From positions 30,990,555 to 31,054,554 of the forward strand of contig OX940870.1 in NCBI GenBank assembly GCA_954871525.1: a stretch of DNA of 64,000 bases, in the 5' to 3' direction. Below the pieces are notes generated by a model. That model saw only the letters and a program-made list of their open reading frames with translations, had not been told where the DNA came from and did no database searches. Within the stretch, counting starts at the first letter, position 1; every line of letters starts with the position of its first letter. The translations under genes and the position numbers were made by a program. Of the stretch, positions 10,504 through 22,189 are shown piece by piece. This DNA comes from Parietaria judaica (lineage: Eukaryota; Streptophyta; Magnoliopsida; Rosales; Urticaceae).

Positions 10504-13500
10504 TTACATTTGAATCTGTGAAAAGTAATTCGCCAATTCTCGGTCGTGCATATCATTTTCTTGTTGTCGTTTCTTGGCCATAATCCAGTCTCTCGAAAGC
10601 ATAAGGATCTCGACCATCAATGCTCTAACATCCTTCCGGCCATTGAGAATGCCGCCTCCGATGATACTGTTGAGACCGGGATGGTGAGAATGTCACGAGC
10701 CAACAAGGATAAGACCGGATACTCCGATCGATTTGCGTGCCACCATTGAAGAATGTCGAGGCCTTTGTTTGGGCACGGTGTCGGAGGAAGGTTGCAGAAT
10801 CGGGCGTACTCGTCGATGTTGTTTCGTCGTTGACGTCGACCAAGAACTCGAGATCCCGAAGCGCCACTTCCTTGTGAAGTCGGTGAAGAAGTCGATGCAT
10901 TGCCGCGCCCAATAGCCGTAAGGTTGTAGAATAAATGGTGATTGTACACGTATGATGATTGTGAACCACCGCCCCCGCGTCCGCCCTATATTGAACCAAA
11001 AATACGAAAGTTTAGAGTAATGTTAGGAAATAAAAATAATTAATCTTAAGAAATAAAGTTAAAAAATTACTTGAGTTTGTTGTTGTTGTTGATTCGTTTC
11101 CTCCCGCTAATCTTCGGTGTCGTTATATTTTTGCTCGTACTCTTGGTAAAGAGCCTTCATCTTCTGATCCGCATCGAAGTAATTGTGCGTCATGTAGGCC
11201 TCCCCCGTGATTTCTTGCATGCAATTTAAGACCTCCTGCAGCCTGGAAAGCTTAAGTGTCGGATCCACGATCACAGCGGCACTGTATAGAAATGGGAGGT
11301 TTTCATGATTCCAATAACTCTGAAACTTTGCAATCATCGGGGTTAGTACATCAGTAAATAAAGCATTACGTTTAGCGGTTTCAAAATGACAAAGTATATC
11401 GAAAATAGCGGGCAAAGCTCTCTGCGACGTGGGTGAGTAAACATGAGATAAATCAATACTAATTTGATTAGAAAGTTGTAGAAAAGCCTGGAATTGGATG
11501 GCGATTAGCCAATCGTCCGGAGTGATGTCTTCGCGGTCTTCTTGTTCCGGGCTATTGATCCAGTTTGTAAGAAGCTCCTTGTAGGGTAGGACAACATCCA
11601 ACATCATGTAGGTCGAGTTCCAACGGATCGGCATATCCGGTTGAAACATTCTTACCGGGTAACCGTGAGCCCTGCAATAATCTTCCCAAGAAACTGTACA
11701 CATAGTAGATGATCGTATATACAAAATCATGTTCCTAATTTTGGCGATACTATCGGAAATAACTTTTAAGCCGGATTGAACTATCAAGTTTATAATATGA
11801 CACGCACACCTTTGATGAAAACAATCGTCCCTAAAATTGGTCAAACTTTCCTTCATTATTTCTACGGCATTGGCGTGGGCACTTGCGTTATCTAACGTAA
11901 TGGAAACTACCCTATCCTTAAGGTTCCAGTCCGACAAAACTTCTAGTATCGCCTCGGCTAGGTTTACTGATGTGTGCCTAACCCTCAAAGGCCTAAAACC
12001 TATGATACGCTTTTCGATTTTCCAATTATCGTTGATAAAATGAGCTACGACCGTAATATAAACATCATTAGCATGGCCTTTCCAACAATCCGACGTTAAA
12101 GACACTTTGTAAGAAGATTGTTGGAACATTTCTTGTAAAGCGGCCCTTTGCTCGTTATAAAATTTGATAATTGTCTCGTGGTTTATATAATACGAGATTT
12201 TCCTATAGTTTATCGGCGCCACCTTCATCATCAATTCGTTAAAACCTTCTCCCTCGGGCGCCGATATAGGCAAACCATCGCGTATAACCCACTGAGCAAC
12301 ATACACTCTATAAAGATCATCGGGTAAGCGACTTACCTCCTCCGCCCGCTTTTTTTCAAGCAATTCTTGACGTGGTTTTCTAGGCGGTTGTTGCCGTCGT
12401 GCTTCGGGTGAGCACTAAACTCCGCATTGCAGTGTCGGAAAATCACCCACCTATCTTCCAAGCCGGTTTCGTAGTTGTATTTGTAGTCGGGTATGAAATC
12501 GTTTTGCCAAACCGCTCCCGTTAATTTCTTTCGCTTCCTCGCCGGCGGATGGGGGGGCCGACCGCCCTCACCCGGAACCAAGGGTTGTTGTTGGGCCCTT
12601 CCACGTCCACGACCACGTCTAGCTAGCGGTGGCGGCGTTGGTAGAACTTCGTCAACTTCCTCCTCCTCGCCTTGAACGTAGTTCGGGTCTTGAACGTAGT
12701 TTGGGTCCTCCGCATCATCATCATCATCGTACTGGGCATCGGGGTCGTTGGATAGGTTCCTCGACCTCGTTTCCTAAAAAAAACATATTAATTAAAATAT
12801 TACAAATTTACAAGAAAATGAAGAAATATTACAATTACATTTATTAAATTTTAATATTAATCATATTAATTTAATTAAATTTGATATAGTTAAATAAAAA
12901 AGTTAAAAAAAAAATAAAAATCGTATTTCTTATGTGTGGAAATAATTATCAAGCTCTTTTAGACGGAACTCCCCGAGGTTCCACGGCCAGATCGACTAGA
13001 AAGGATACTATGATCTCGCTTTAGGCCCAAGCTTTTCTAGACAGAACTCCCCGAGGTTCCCAGGCTAGCTTGGAGGAGATTGCAAAGCAAACCTTATTTA
13101 AAAACCAATCTTTCTAAGACACTATAATCCAATAAGAACTTTATAACTATTACTACACATACAAATTACCTTTTTTAATTTTTTTTAACTTATTAAGTAA
13201 CCATATAAAGTTTAATTAAATTAATATGATTAAATTATTATTAAATCTCAAGAAATTCGTTTCTGATGTGGAAGATCAGTCGGAACCGCAACCACAGAGC
13301 ATACTAAGACTTTCAAGAGACGTGGCAAATTAATTAATTAAAATAAAATAATTAAATTAAATTTGAAGGTTTTTAACTTATTAAGTAACCATATAAAGTT
13401 TAATTAAATTAATAAGATTAAATGATTATTAAATCTCAAGAAATTCGTTTATGATGTGGAAGATCAGTCGGAACCGCAACCACAGAGCATACTAAGACTT

Positions 13501-13946
13501 TCAAGAGATGTGACAAATTAATTAATTAAAATAAAATAATTAAACTAAATTAATTAATTAAACTAAAATAATTAAAATAATTAAAATTAAAATAAACGTA
13601 CCTCGGCGTCGTCGTGGGAAACATATTGTTGTTGCTCGTTGCTAAGGCTATTCCATTCCGGAATATTTGGACCTTGAAAATTGAGTAAGTTAGTAAACAT
13701 ACCGCCTTGACCTTGAGAAATTAGTAATTGTTGGTTCGGCCCGACGCCACCGGTACCATATTGACCATGAACCGGTAACGGTTGGCTAGAAGAACCGGGA
13801 ACATTGTGTTGATTCATAACTCCGACATTATAATTATGTTGACTAAAACCCGTCCCGCTATTAATCGATCGCGGCGACGGAATAGTGGACCGTCCTTTTC
13901 CTCGGACATCGGGACGTCCTCGAGAACGGTTGTTGCCACTCGACAT
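10504..13946 (-). pseudogene. hAT-B transposase (BED finger, RNase H-like core, dimerisation domain)
   Basis: Exon 1 (13946-13602) is a Gly/Ser/Gln-rich leader starting MSSGNNRSRGRP. After an 828-bp intron, exon 2 opens at 12773 with an acidic stretch and a BED finger (about 12450-12340) whose first Cys is Phe (WVIFRHC). Near 12340 the frame shifts by one in an A7 run into the main core (12363-11107), which has SLTSDCW, ITLDNASAHANA, RCACHIINLIVQ and RWNSTY, the usual hAT landmarks. The dimerisation domain (10949-10617) stops after FSMAGRMLEH. Another frame then resumes with EILMLSRDWI and ends at 10504, so the intervening conserved DPRR..L segment is deleted with a frameshift. At least two breaks make it inactive. 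It was presumably mobilised while intact or in trans. Confidence 0.8.
12774..13601 (-). other. Conserved intron module of hAT-B transposase gene
   Basis: The intron is bounded by GAG|GTACG at 13602/13601 and TTTAG|GAAAC at 12774/12773. About 12940-13185 is nearly identical to 52185-52430 in the intron of hAT-C. It contains two inverted motifs ggaactccccgaggttcc (12965-12982) and gaactccccgaggttc (13044-13059), the latter flanked by ccaagc (13027-13032) and gcttgg (13068-13073). A second block (gatgtggaagatcagtcgga core, near 13265) is also shared, and here it is tandemly duplicated with a period of about 180 bp (13190-13370 and 13373-13550). Confidence 0.75.
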
Positions 13947-14436
13947 ATTAACGACAATATATTAAACTAACAATAGAGAGTATTTATATAATTATAAAGT
14001 AGCTAAACTATAGAGTAAATTCAGAAATATGAGAGCTTGAGAGAGTTTGGGAGAATTGGAGATGAAGAGAAAGAGTTGTGTGAAAAAAATGAGGTTGAAG
14101 TGGGATATTTATAGGGAAAAATGTGAAGGAATTCGAGTAAAGTGGTGTTTTTCGAGGTCCAGCGGCTATTTCAGGGACCTGACAGCAATTTTGACCGTTG
14201 CACCTCCAACGGCTCTTTTTTCGCCACGTGGCCTGTGACTTACGCCGCCCCCTAACGGCTCTTTATTTTTATTTTTTTAAAAAACCCGGATATTTGTCTA
14301 TCCGGGTTTTAATTTTCCCGGATACCGAAATATCCGGTTCCGGAAAAACTCGGACCAGGATATTTCGGTATCCGGGTTTTTTATTTTATTTTTTTGCGAA
14401 TCCGGGTTTAACCCGGATTCACATTTTTGCCCATTA

Positions 14437-15862
14437 GTTGGCTTATAAATCGTTAAAATATTTCAGTTGTAGCATGCTATTAATATTGAGGGTTTCTGTG
14501 ATAATTTGAATATTTAATTACGATATGGTTTTGACAAAATTTGAGAAGTTTGATTAACATTAAGCAAAGACCACGTGGACCTCGTGGTCGAGATTTAACT
14601 TAGACATTAGCGTTAAAACTTGTGCTTAATTATTTATATTAATATGGAAAACTAGTAAAATCCATGTGAAAGATCTAAACAGTAAAAGTTTCTGACTTTC
14701 AGATTCAGTAATAGGAAAATGTGTGCCACAATCAATAATTATTATCTAAGCAAATATTATGATTATTTATAAAAAAAAAAAATTGTGTCATAAGTACTCT
14801 TAATTAAGTCAATAAATATTATTGTCATGTTCTCAAAACTTAAAAGTTGCGGCAAAAATATATTAAGTCTTAGTGAACTTTTATTGGTACTCAATTTCTA
14901 TTTTCACATGTTAAACGTTAATTAAGCGGAGAGTTTCCGGTAAAGACAATCAATGCAATGCGACTAAGCACCGGTAAAAGTGTCAATCCTTACATAAAAT
15001 TTAAGCCGGAAAATTTTAAAACCGCCGGCGAAAAGTTGTATGGATGAGATTGAGGAAATGACTTCTACATGCAGATTTGGAGAAAAGTCCAAGTGATTTT
15101 TATTCCGAATTTTGTTATTAAATTTAGAGTTTTACAGTCAACTATCACTTTAATACAAGGGATTATCGTGATTAAAGTATACAAACTTTGACCAAATGAG
15201 GCGGCTGGAGTTCAAAGTTAAAAAATAACGTCAAAAGTACTTAGTCAATAAAAGTGAGGCGATACATTTTTTTCGTCCAATTTTATGTAGCACCGTGAAA
15301 ATATGAAACAAAGTAGGACAAGAAAACGGTATAAAAGTCTTAACATCAACAGTTATCTTTTGTATATGAAAAAATGGCATAAACTCGAATCGGTAGATAT
15401 TCAAAACAAATGAAAAGAAAAAAGCTATATAATATAGAAGCTTGACGTCTTTGCTTTCCGTCACGAAACATTAAATAAAAACTGATAATTTTACGTTGCG
15501 CCGCAAAGACTTGAAACCGACTGCTAGGCCAAGAAATCGGTAGAAAAGTACTCTAAACATCAAGTGATCAAAACAATTATATTTTGTATATATGAAAAAT
15601 GGCATTTGCATAAACTTGAATTGGTAGATATACAAAACATATGAATGGATCATATAAACTTGATCTCAAATGTTGCATATGTCACTGTATATATTTCTTC
15701 ATAACTCATTAAATCTACCTTATTCAATGTCTCTAAAACTCCTCACCTCTCTCTCTCTCTCTCTCTTGATAATATTACACATCGATCTCTTTCGATTCAC
15801 AAAGAAGTAAAACAAAAACACAAGACAAAAGTGCTTGTAAACTTGTAAGATCCTCGTCAAGA
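14437..15862. other. Intergenic: CACTA-like subterminal relic and a diverged tandem duplication
   Basis: 14930-15035 contains clustered ccggt/gccgg motifs like those at 2180-2600. 15290-15440 and 15500-15660 are diverged direct copies, both with ttttgtatatatgaaaaaatggca-like cores split by small indels. The 3' end of the SAUR gene at 15863 lies beside a CT microsatellite (15750-15770). No gene is supported. Confidence 0.4.
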
Positions 15863-16417
15863 TCATCTACACATCTGAGGGTGGTGAGGGGTGCTGAGCT
15901 CGCAATCCGAAGGCGGGGAGTAGCACCCGATCTTGTCCTCGTTGACCAGGAACACGTTGACCTCTCGCTTCTCGTCGACCACCTTCAGGATCATCTCGAA
16001 CACGGTGACTTCGCACGGGATCTTGAGCACTCCCTCTTGCAGGAACCCGAATTCCTCCTCGGCCTGCCGGAGGAGGACCCGGAAGGCGCGGTGGCTCAGG
16101 TGCTCCGTCGGGATGATGAACCGCTTCGTCTCACTCTCATTCAGGCCGACGCACACCGCGAGGAACCCCTTGGGAACGGCGTCGCTCGACGCGCTCGACA
16201 CGTCCTGAAACGACAGCGTCCGCTTCAGGAACTTCATGCCCTTGCTCGCCGTGCCGCTCGAAGAAGAAGAAGAAGAAGATAGCGACGGCGCCACCGCGCT
16301 GGTGTTGGAATTACAGTTGGTGCTGTTCTTCGAGGCGTTGGCTAACTTTTTCCACTTCTTCAGGATTTGTTGAAGCCTCACAATGTCTCTGATCTTGTTC
16401 GACTTCTTTGAATCCAT
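15863..16417 (-). CDS. SAUR family auxin-responsive protein, N-terminally extended type
   Basis: Intronless minus-strand gene, 184 aa, starting MDSKKSNKIRDIVRLQQILK. This basic helix plus the KFLKRTLSF segment is typical of one SAUR subclade. The SAUR domain spans about residues 80-155: VPKGFLAVCVG, KRFIIPTEHLSHRAFRVLL, EEFGFLQEGVLKIPC and FEMILKVVDEK. A seven-residue poly-Ser run sits at about 47-55. The C-terminal 30 residues are variable. Role by family: growth control downstream of auxin. A TATA-like tttaaatag lies 130 bp upstream of the ATG. The coding region is distinctly GC-richer than its surroundings. It is not a close duplicate of the SAUR at 8475, so the two are different subclades that happen to lie 7 kb apart. 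Confidence 0.92.
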   Translation of the reverse strand: MDSKKSNKIRDIVRLQQILKKWKKLANASKNSTNCNSNTSAVAPSLSSSSSSSSGTASKGMKFLKRTLSFQDVSSASSDAVPKGFLAVCVGLNESETKRFIIPTEHLSHRAFRVLLRQAEEEFGFLQEGVLKIPCEVTVFEMILKVVDEKREVNVFLVNEDKIGCYSPPSDCELSTPHHPQMCR

Positions 16418-16546
16418 GATATATATGAATATGTATATATATTATATGTATGTGATACGTATAGTAGCAAAGAAGAAGAAAGCGTATTGGCTCAATGAAT
16501 TTGATGAATAATGAAGGTGAGTTGGTTTCTAGCTCGCTTTGGATCT

Positions 16547-16555
16547 CTATTTAAA
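16547..16555 (-). promoter_or_regulatory. Probable TATA box of the SAUR gene at 16417
   Basis: Minus-strand tttaaatag about 130 bp upstream of the start codon, in GC-richer local context. Confidence 0.45.
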
Positions 16556-17150
16556 GAGCACGTCGAATATGGTTTGTGTATAGTGATGAGTAATATTAAA
16601 TTCGAAGGGATTATTAATTAGTATTATATTTGAGAGGTCTTATTTATATATTTATATATTTATATATATATATATACCCTTATTTTCTAAACAACTAAAT
16701 TAGACCCCCTCAAAGTATACTTGATTTTCATTATCATATACCCTCCTACATTGTAATTTTTCAAAAATCCATAAGTGCTCTTTGTTCATAAATTTAGAAT
16801 ATTGTTTTTTATATACCCACTAATTTAATTTTTGTATTTTAAAAAATCTAAAATATTGTCAATCGCTAATTTACAATTTTAAGAGATTATTTATAAATTG
16901 GAAAAATAGAGGTCAGTGCTGATTACTCTTACAGGGTATTATAGTTTGGATGGTTTTAAAAATAGAGTATATTTTTACAAAATATATATATATATATATT
17001 TAAAGTATAAAAGAGCAAATTTCCATGTATTAATAAATGTAAGTTAGGGTGTTGGCGCAACAACTGCCATACGATCAGGTGATGATTCAATGATCAAAGG
17101 GTCCAAGTTTGTTGAAATTAATAATTTCTTGGTATCTGTAAATTATTATG
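16556..17150. other. AT-rich intergenic DNA
   Basis: Contains TA microsatellites near 16650 and 16985 and no supported gene. Confidence 0.4.
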
Positions 17151-17398
17151 AGAAATTGCACCAAATAGCCAAATTGAAACTTTGATTTTGCAAAATAGCC
17201 AAACTTTGGTTAATTTTGTAAACTAGCCAATTAACATGAGGTGTCACATTTAATTCAAATTTTAATACTAAAATACCCTTTAATTAATCAATTTCGTTTA
17301 TTATTTTCGTAATTAATTAAATTGGTAATTATCATTATCCCACAAATCATGGTATGATTAATTGTGCACAAATTTTGGAATTTAATTACAAATTTTGA

Positions 17399-17439
<41 letters not shown>

Positions 17440-17716
17440 CGACAATGGTAGAAAAGCAGCCGATCGTTGTCGTGGGAGGCACAACTGCCATGGTGATGCA
17501 TAGAGCTAGGCGGACATGATAGTCGCCGGAGATTGGAGTATCGGAGCGCGGCGGCGGCGATGGGTCAGAAGGTGTGGGCGGCCGTGTCGACTCGATATAT
17601 GGTATTTTTTTTCTCTGGTTTTATCGTGTTTATTTGTGTTAATTCGTCTTAGATTTGGGCTTGCAGACATCGCCGACGAGAAGACGCAGAAGAAGAAGAA
17701 GAAGAAGAAGAAGAAG

Positions 17717-17747
<31 letters not shown>

Positions 17748-18735
17748 GTTTCACACCTGGAAATATTTGGTCTTGGAAAGGCTTGGTCGAAGGTTCGATC
17801 ATGTTGGTCAACGAGCCAAAGTCAAAGGCAACACCGCTTTCTCCTCCGGTTCACGTCTTACAATGAAAGCTTCATCATCGATCCGACTAACGACGCTATA
17901 AAGTCCATCTTGGCCGATGCGGAAACGGCCGCGGCGAGAGCTTCTAGATAGGCGCGGAGCCGCCGAATTTGTTCGGCGACACGTTCACCGGCCTAGAGAG
18001 GTTGGCTATGCTTACGGCGGATCCGACAACAAGGATGTAGTTGGAGGAACCAAACTTTGTGACAAAAGTGGGGAAGACGCAGTTCCTCAGCAGATTTGAG
18101 AGGAACGAGTTAATAGTCATTGATTCATGTTAATATATGTAAATCTCCGTTGTTAATTTACGTTAATTCGTTGTTAATTTACGAATTAACGTAAATTTGT
18201 TGTTAATTCATTGTAAATTAGTTGTTAATTTACGTAAATTAATGTAAATTCGTTGTTAATTCATTGTAAATTCGTTGTTAATTTACGTTAATTCGATGTT
18301 AATTTATTATGATTCGTTGTTGATTTACGTTAATTCGCGTCTTTAATTTGTTTATAATTTTTGAAAAAAAATAAATCCGAAAATTATATAATTTTTTTTA
18401 ATTTAAAATTCGAATTATATAAAAAAATGTTTGGTTTTGGTTGTTACCATATTTATAGCTATTTCAATTAATAGCAATATTTTTAATTAATGAAAATAAA
18501 TAAATTTTTAATTAATATAATTATTCATAATTAATGTCATTGATTTTTTCAGATTAATAACCCACAAATTACGTGGTTAATTTGTATTTATTTTTAATTT
18601 CGTTTTTAATTATTAAGGGTAATAATGTAATTAGAAATTCACTTAAATGGTTAATTGGTTAGTTTACAAAATTAACCAAAGTTTGGCTATTTTGCTAAAC
18701 CCACATTCAAGATTGGCTATTACCCTTAAGAACCC
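17151..18735. mobile_element. MULE-2a: Mutator-like element with cargo
   Basis: Direct repeats aattattatg at 17141-17150 and 18736-18745 fit a MULE 9-10-bp target duplication exactly. Inverted ends of about 90 bp share aaaatagccaaactttggtt. The outermost 250 bp (17151-17437, up to a CT microsatellite) and last 170 bp are almost identical to the ends of MULE-2b at 60122-61718, read in the opposite orientation. The middle differs. A (AAG)n run at about 17690-17745 gives spurious poly-Lys or poly-Arg frames. Confidence 0.85.
17440..18110 (+). other. Unidentified GC-rich cargo of MULE-2a
   Basis: This segment is far more GC-rich than the element's ends and contains short open frames (for example 17516-17866). 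No frame gives a protein I recognise, and the longest one depends on the (AAG)n run. It may be captured exonic DNA that has decayed. 18115-18345 is a tract of repeated gttaattcgttgttaattta-type units also seen, inverted, in MULE-2b. Confidence 0.35.
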
Positions 18736-18745
18736 AATTATTATG

Positions 18746-19168
18746 TGTTTAGTTATTTTTAGTTATACCTCTTCATTTAATAACTAGCATGAGAGCGTCG
18801 TTAAGAGTGTGGCTCTTAATTAATTGATTAATTAATAATGTGATTAAGGATTCGTTACAACCATAAGTTGGACTAATGCAACGCTAATTATCAAATAAAA
18901 CAAAATAACATATAGTGGTAAAATCTATATTATTTAGATAGTTGTCCCACCTAGCCCTAGGTTTGAATTTATGCTCTTTTTATTTCATATAATCTGTATT
19001 ATTTCGCCTTTTGTTGTTTTCTAACTGAATTTTGGTTGATGACCAAATATATAGTAATATATTTTTCAATAATAAATACCATTATATTTATATTTTATCA
19101 ACTGGCTTAGATAATGAACTGGTTGTTTATAATAATCGATATATAATATATTCTTTGATCTAATTATA

Positions 19169-19214
<46 letters not shown>

Positions 19215-20982
19215 AATATAGATGTGTGTTAAGCACAACTAATAAACTGATTATGATTTGTTTAATCATAATATTTGACACAATATGATCAAACTATGAA
19301 TTAGTAGTAGAATTAAGAGTTTTCACCCTAATGTGACTATAAAAGAAGACAATATGTACAAACGACATGAATTTGAAACAAAGCTAATTTCAGCATGAGT
19401 ATATACACATATATATATACATATATATATATATATTTATTAGATTTAGAGGGTCAAAAATCATTTGGTCCATCCAATATGCAATTTAGTGTTAGATTCC
19501 ACATGCGTTAGTTATGCCTTAAGTTGTGCGTTACTCTTTCGAGGCACTTTTCAGAAAACAGTAACATTTTTATAATCATATAATTATAAATTTCTAATAC
19601 TATATTATATAGATACACCACTGTATGTGGAAGTTAAAGCCTCGGAATAAACGGAATATTCTAATGCAATTTGCTTGGATTAAGAAGAAACGATATATCA
19701 GTCAAAATGTGAAGGCATCCAATGCCTTCTAAATTTACTTGTAAAATTTCAGTCTTTGCCTTGATATTTGTATCATTTATTTAATTAATTTGCTTTTTTT
19801 TTTTTAATTTTTTGATGGTACTGAAGATCGTGGAAGATGCCACCAATCAAGAAATTTCATGTGAAAAGCCAATTTTTTAATATATGAAAAAAAAAAGAGA
19901 GAAATATAATGAGCCCACAAGTTGACATCTTAGTACGCAGAGAACATGGATGTCCTTTTCGTTCAATAATTCAATTTTTATAATAAAGTTTCTACGAACA
20001 ACAAAATGATTATAAACAATAATACGGTATGATAATGGTGTATAAATCATGTATTGTTGGATGCATATATTAATACTCCATTCCCTTTCTCTTATTATTT
20101 CTAAAACACAATAATATAATACATAATTACTTTTGAAAAAGATTTGAATAGTCATTATTACTCGGTCGATTATCATAATCGACTACTCGTTTTTAACGAC
20201 TACTCGATGAGTAATCTTTCATAATAGAGTTTTATACTTTATCGTTGGTTTATCGATAATCAACCAAAAAACTTTGTCGAACTTTCTAGTGTAAAAAAGA
20301 GGTAACTTCGGTACTTATTGTTCTGAGGTATTTTTAGCATAAATATCATAGCTTTAGATTTTTATTATTATTATTTCATTTGTAAAAAAGAGTTATGATA
20401 ATTTTGTAAGAGATTTATGATTCTTTGGTCGTTTTTCTTGCTACTATAATTTTTTTTTTCAAGAAATTTAGTGGATTGTCATAATTTGATATTGTAAAGC
20501 ATAAGAGTTTTGTTTATAATGTACAAAGTTTGGTATTTTGCAATTGATGAGGTATATTTTTGTAATTGTGTTTTTTGGTGATTTTATTTCAGATCTGCTA
20601 ATTTTTAGGGTTTTTATGTTTGTAAGATAAAAGTGCCATAGTTTTAAATTTATAGGTTTTTGATGTATGTTATCTTTTTTTCTTCTTGTTTTAACTTTTG
20701 AATAATGAAGCATGATAAATCTGGGATAAGAATATCATTATAAATCTGGGATAATGATAAAAGTGCCATAGTTTTGTCATAGTTATCTTTCATAATAGAG
20801 TTTTTCTTGTTTGTAAGATAAAAGTGCCATAGTTGTCTTTTTTTTTTATTTTCTTATTTTTTTGGTGGATTAATATCATTATAAATCTGGGATATGAATA
20901 TTTTTTTTTTCTTTTCAGATTGCCTAATCTCTTGAAATTTTCAATTTTTATGACAAAAGTACCTAATTAAGTTTTGGATGTT
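18746..20982. other. AT-rich intergenic DNA
   Basis: Long TA microsatellites at about 19170-19210 and 19405-19440, poly-A/T runs and short imperfect repeats (aaagtgccatagtt near 20630, 20760 and 20820). Several frames here are chance openings. No gene is supported. Confidence 0.4.
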
Positions 20983-22189
20983 TGGTGTCAAGTGGGCCGG
21001 GCCGGCACAGGACCCGCCCCGACTCGTAAAAAAAGTGAGTATTCCCCGCCCCGCCCCTTTTTTTTGTGGGCCGCGCTAAGCCCACCCCTATCAAAAGGGT
21101 CAGGCTGGGTTATGCTTTCCTAGGCCCGCCCCGAACCCAACCCGCCCCGTTCAAAAGCTCACCTTGCCCCGCCCCGAAGCCTAAATAAACCCGCCATGTG
21201 GTCAACCCGCCCCGCCCCGTTTAAAAGCCCACATAAACCATATTTGTATATTAAAAAACTATTAAGTTGTATTATTAATACTAATGAAAATATATATAAA
21301 AAAAACTCTAAATATTTATTGTTTTAGAAATTAAAAAATTATCTTTATATTACATAATTTATTTTGTATATATATATATTAAAAATTAATTTATTGTTAT
21401 ATATTCTATTTAGCTCTTCAATTTTCTAATTATCTGTATATAATTTATTTATTGCTATATATTCTATTTAGCTCTTTAATTTTTTAATTAAACAATATTA
21501 ACTTTATTAGTCAATTTGAGAATTCGGTAATCGATTTGAACATTCTCTGATTTCAATTTTAGTTTGAAAATGAATTAATCAATTAAAACATAAAACGATT
21601 TCATGTGTAAAACATAATTTCTTGACTCGCTAGTTTTGACTTTACAATTTATAATTGCTAGCCACTTTCATAAATCACTATTCTAATTTTATATTCAGTA
21701 ATTAATTTAAAAATCACTTATTCTCATTTTATTTATTCACTTATCACTTTCATATTCATTATTTAACCTCTATATCTTGAAATTCACGAATCAATTCAAC
21801 GTTTATTAATTTTTAACTTTCAAGTTATAATTCGCTAATCAATTTCATAACTTACTAATCAATTTCATTATTCACTAGTTTCATACCTTCGGTTTGACGA
21901 TTCATTAATCTCTTTCATATTTAATTAATCATTTCGATTTCATAATTCACTAGTCTCAACTTTACAATTTATAATTCATATCTTGTAAAATTCTTTATAA
22001 AATAGTTTCGTAGAAACAGATCGCTCTCCGTTAAAACCCAACTCGTTTGATCTGTGAAAAAACCCACAAAATTCGACCCGTAAAAGCCCACAAAATTTGA
22101 CTCGTAAAAGCCCGCCCCGCCCCGTTTAACATGCGGGCTTTACGGGTTGTGGGCCGGCCCGGCCCGCCCCGGCCCACTCGACACCACTA
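20983..22189. mobile_element. hAT-like non-autonomous element with GGGCCGG ends
   Basis: tggtgtcaagtgggccggg at 20983 is mirrored by ggcccactcgacacca ending at 22186. The ends hold many cccgcccc and taaaagccca motifs; the interior is AT-rich without coding potential. No target duplication could be matched, so the superfamily assignment rests on end structure alone. Confidence 0.6.

Larger units (their letters stand above)
10071..14436. mobile_element. hAT-B: long hAT element with degenerate transposase gene
   Basis: Identical 8-bp target duplications gttggctt at 10063-10070 and 14437-14444 fix the limits. The imperfect terminal repeats start ta(g/a)t and share caaaa(a)tgt. Both subterminal regions are crowded with ccgggt/acccgg motifs (10130-10200 and 14283-14420). 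The interior is a minus-strand Ac/RICESLEEPER-type transposase gene of four readable blocks with a large first intron. Confidence 0.9.

Noticed and set aside
15881..16282. 133-aa plus-strand frame opposite the SAUR gene
   Set aside because: It is a shadow of the SAUR coding sequence and shows no domain of its own.
17516..17951. Frames encoding long poly-Lys or poly-Arg proteins
   Set aside because: They are produced by an (AAG)n microsatellite in MULE-2a; the same repeat opens several frames on both strands, and none has a recognisable domain.
20983..22189. GC-rich motifs at the ends as a promoter or CpG island
   Set aside because: The two GC-rich ends are inverted copies with matching terminal sequence, which fits a transposon better.
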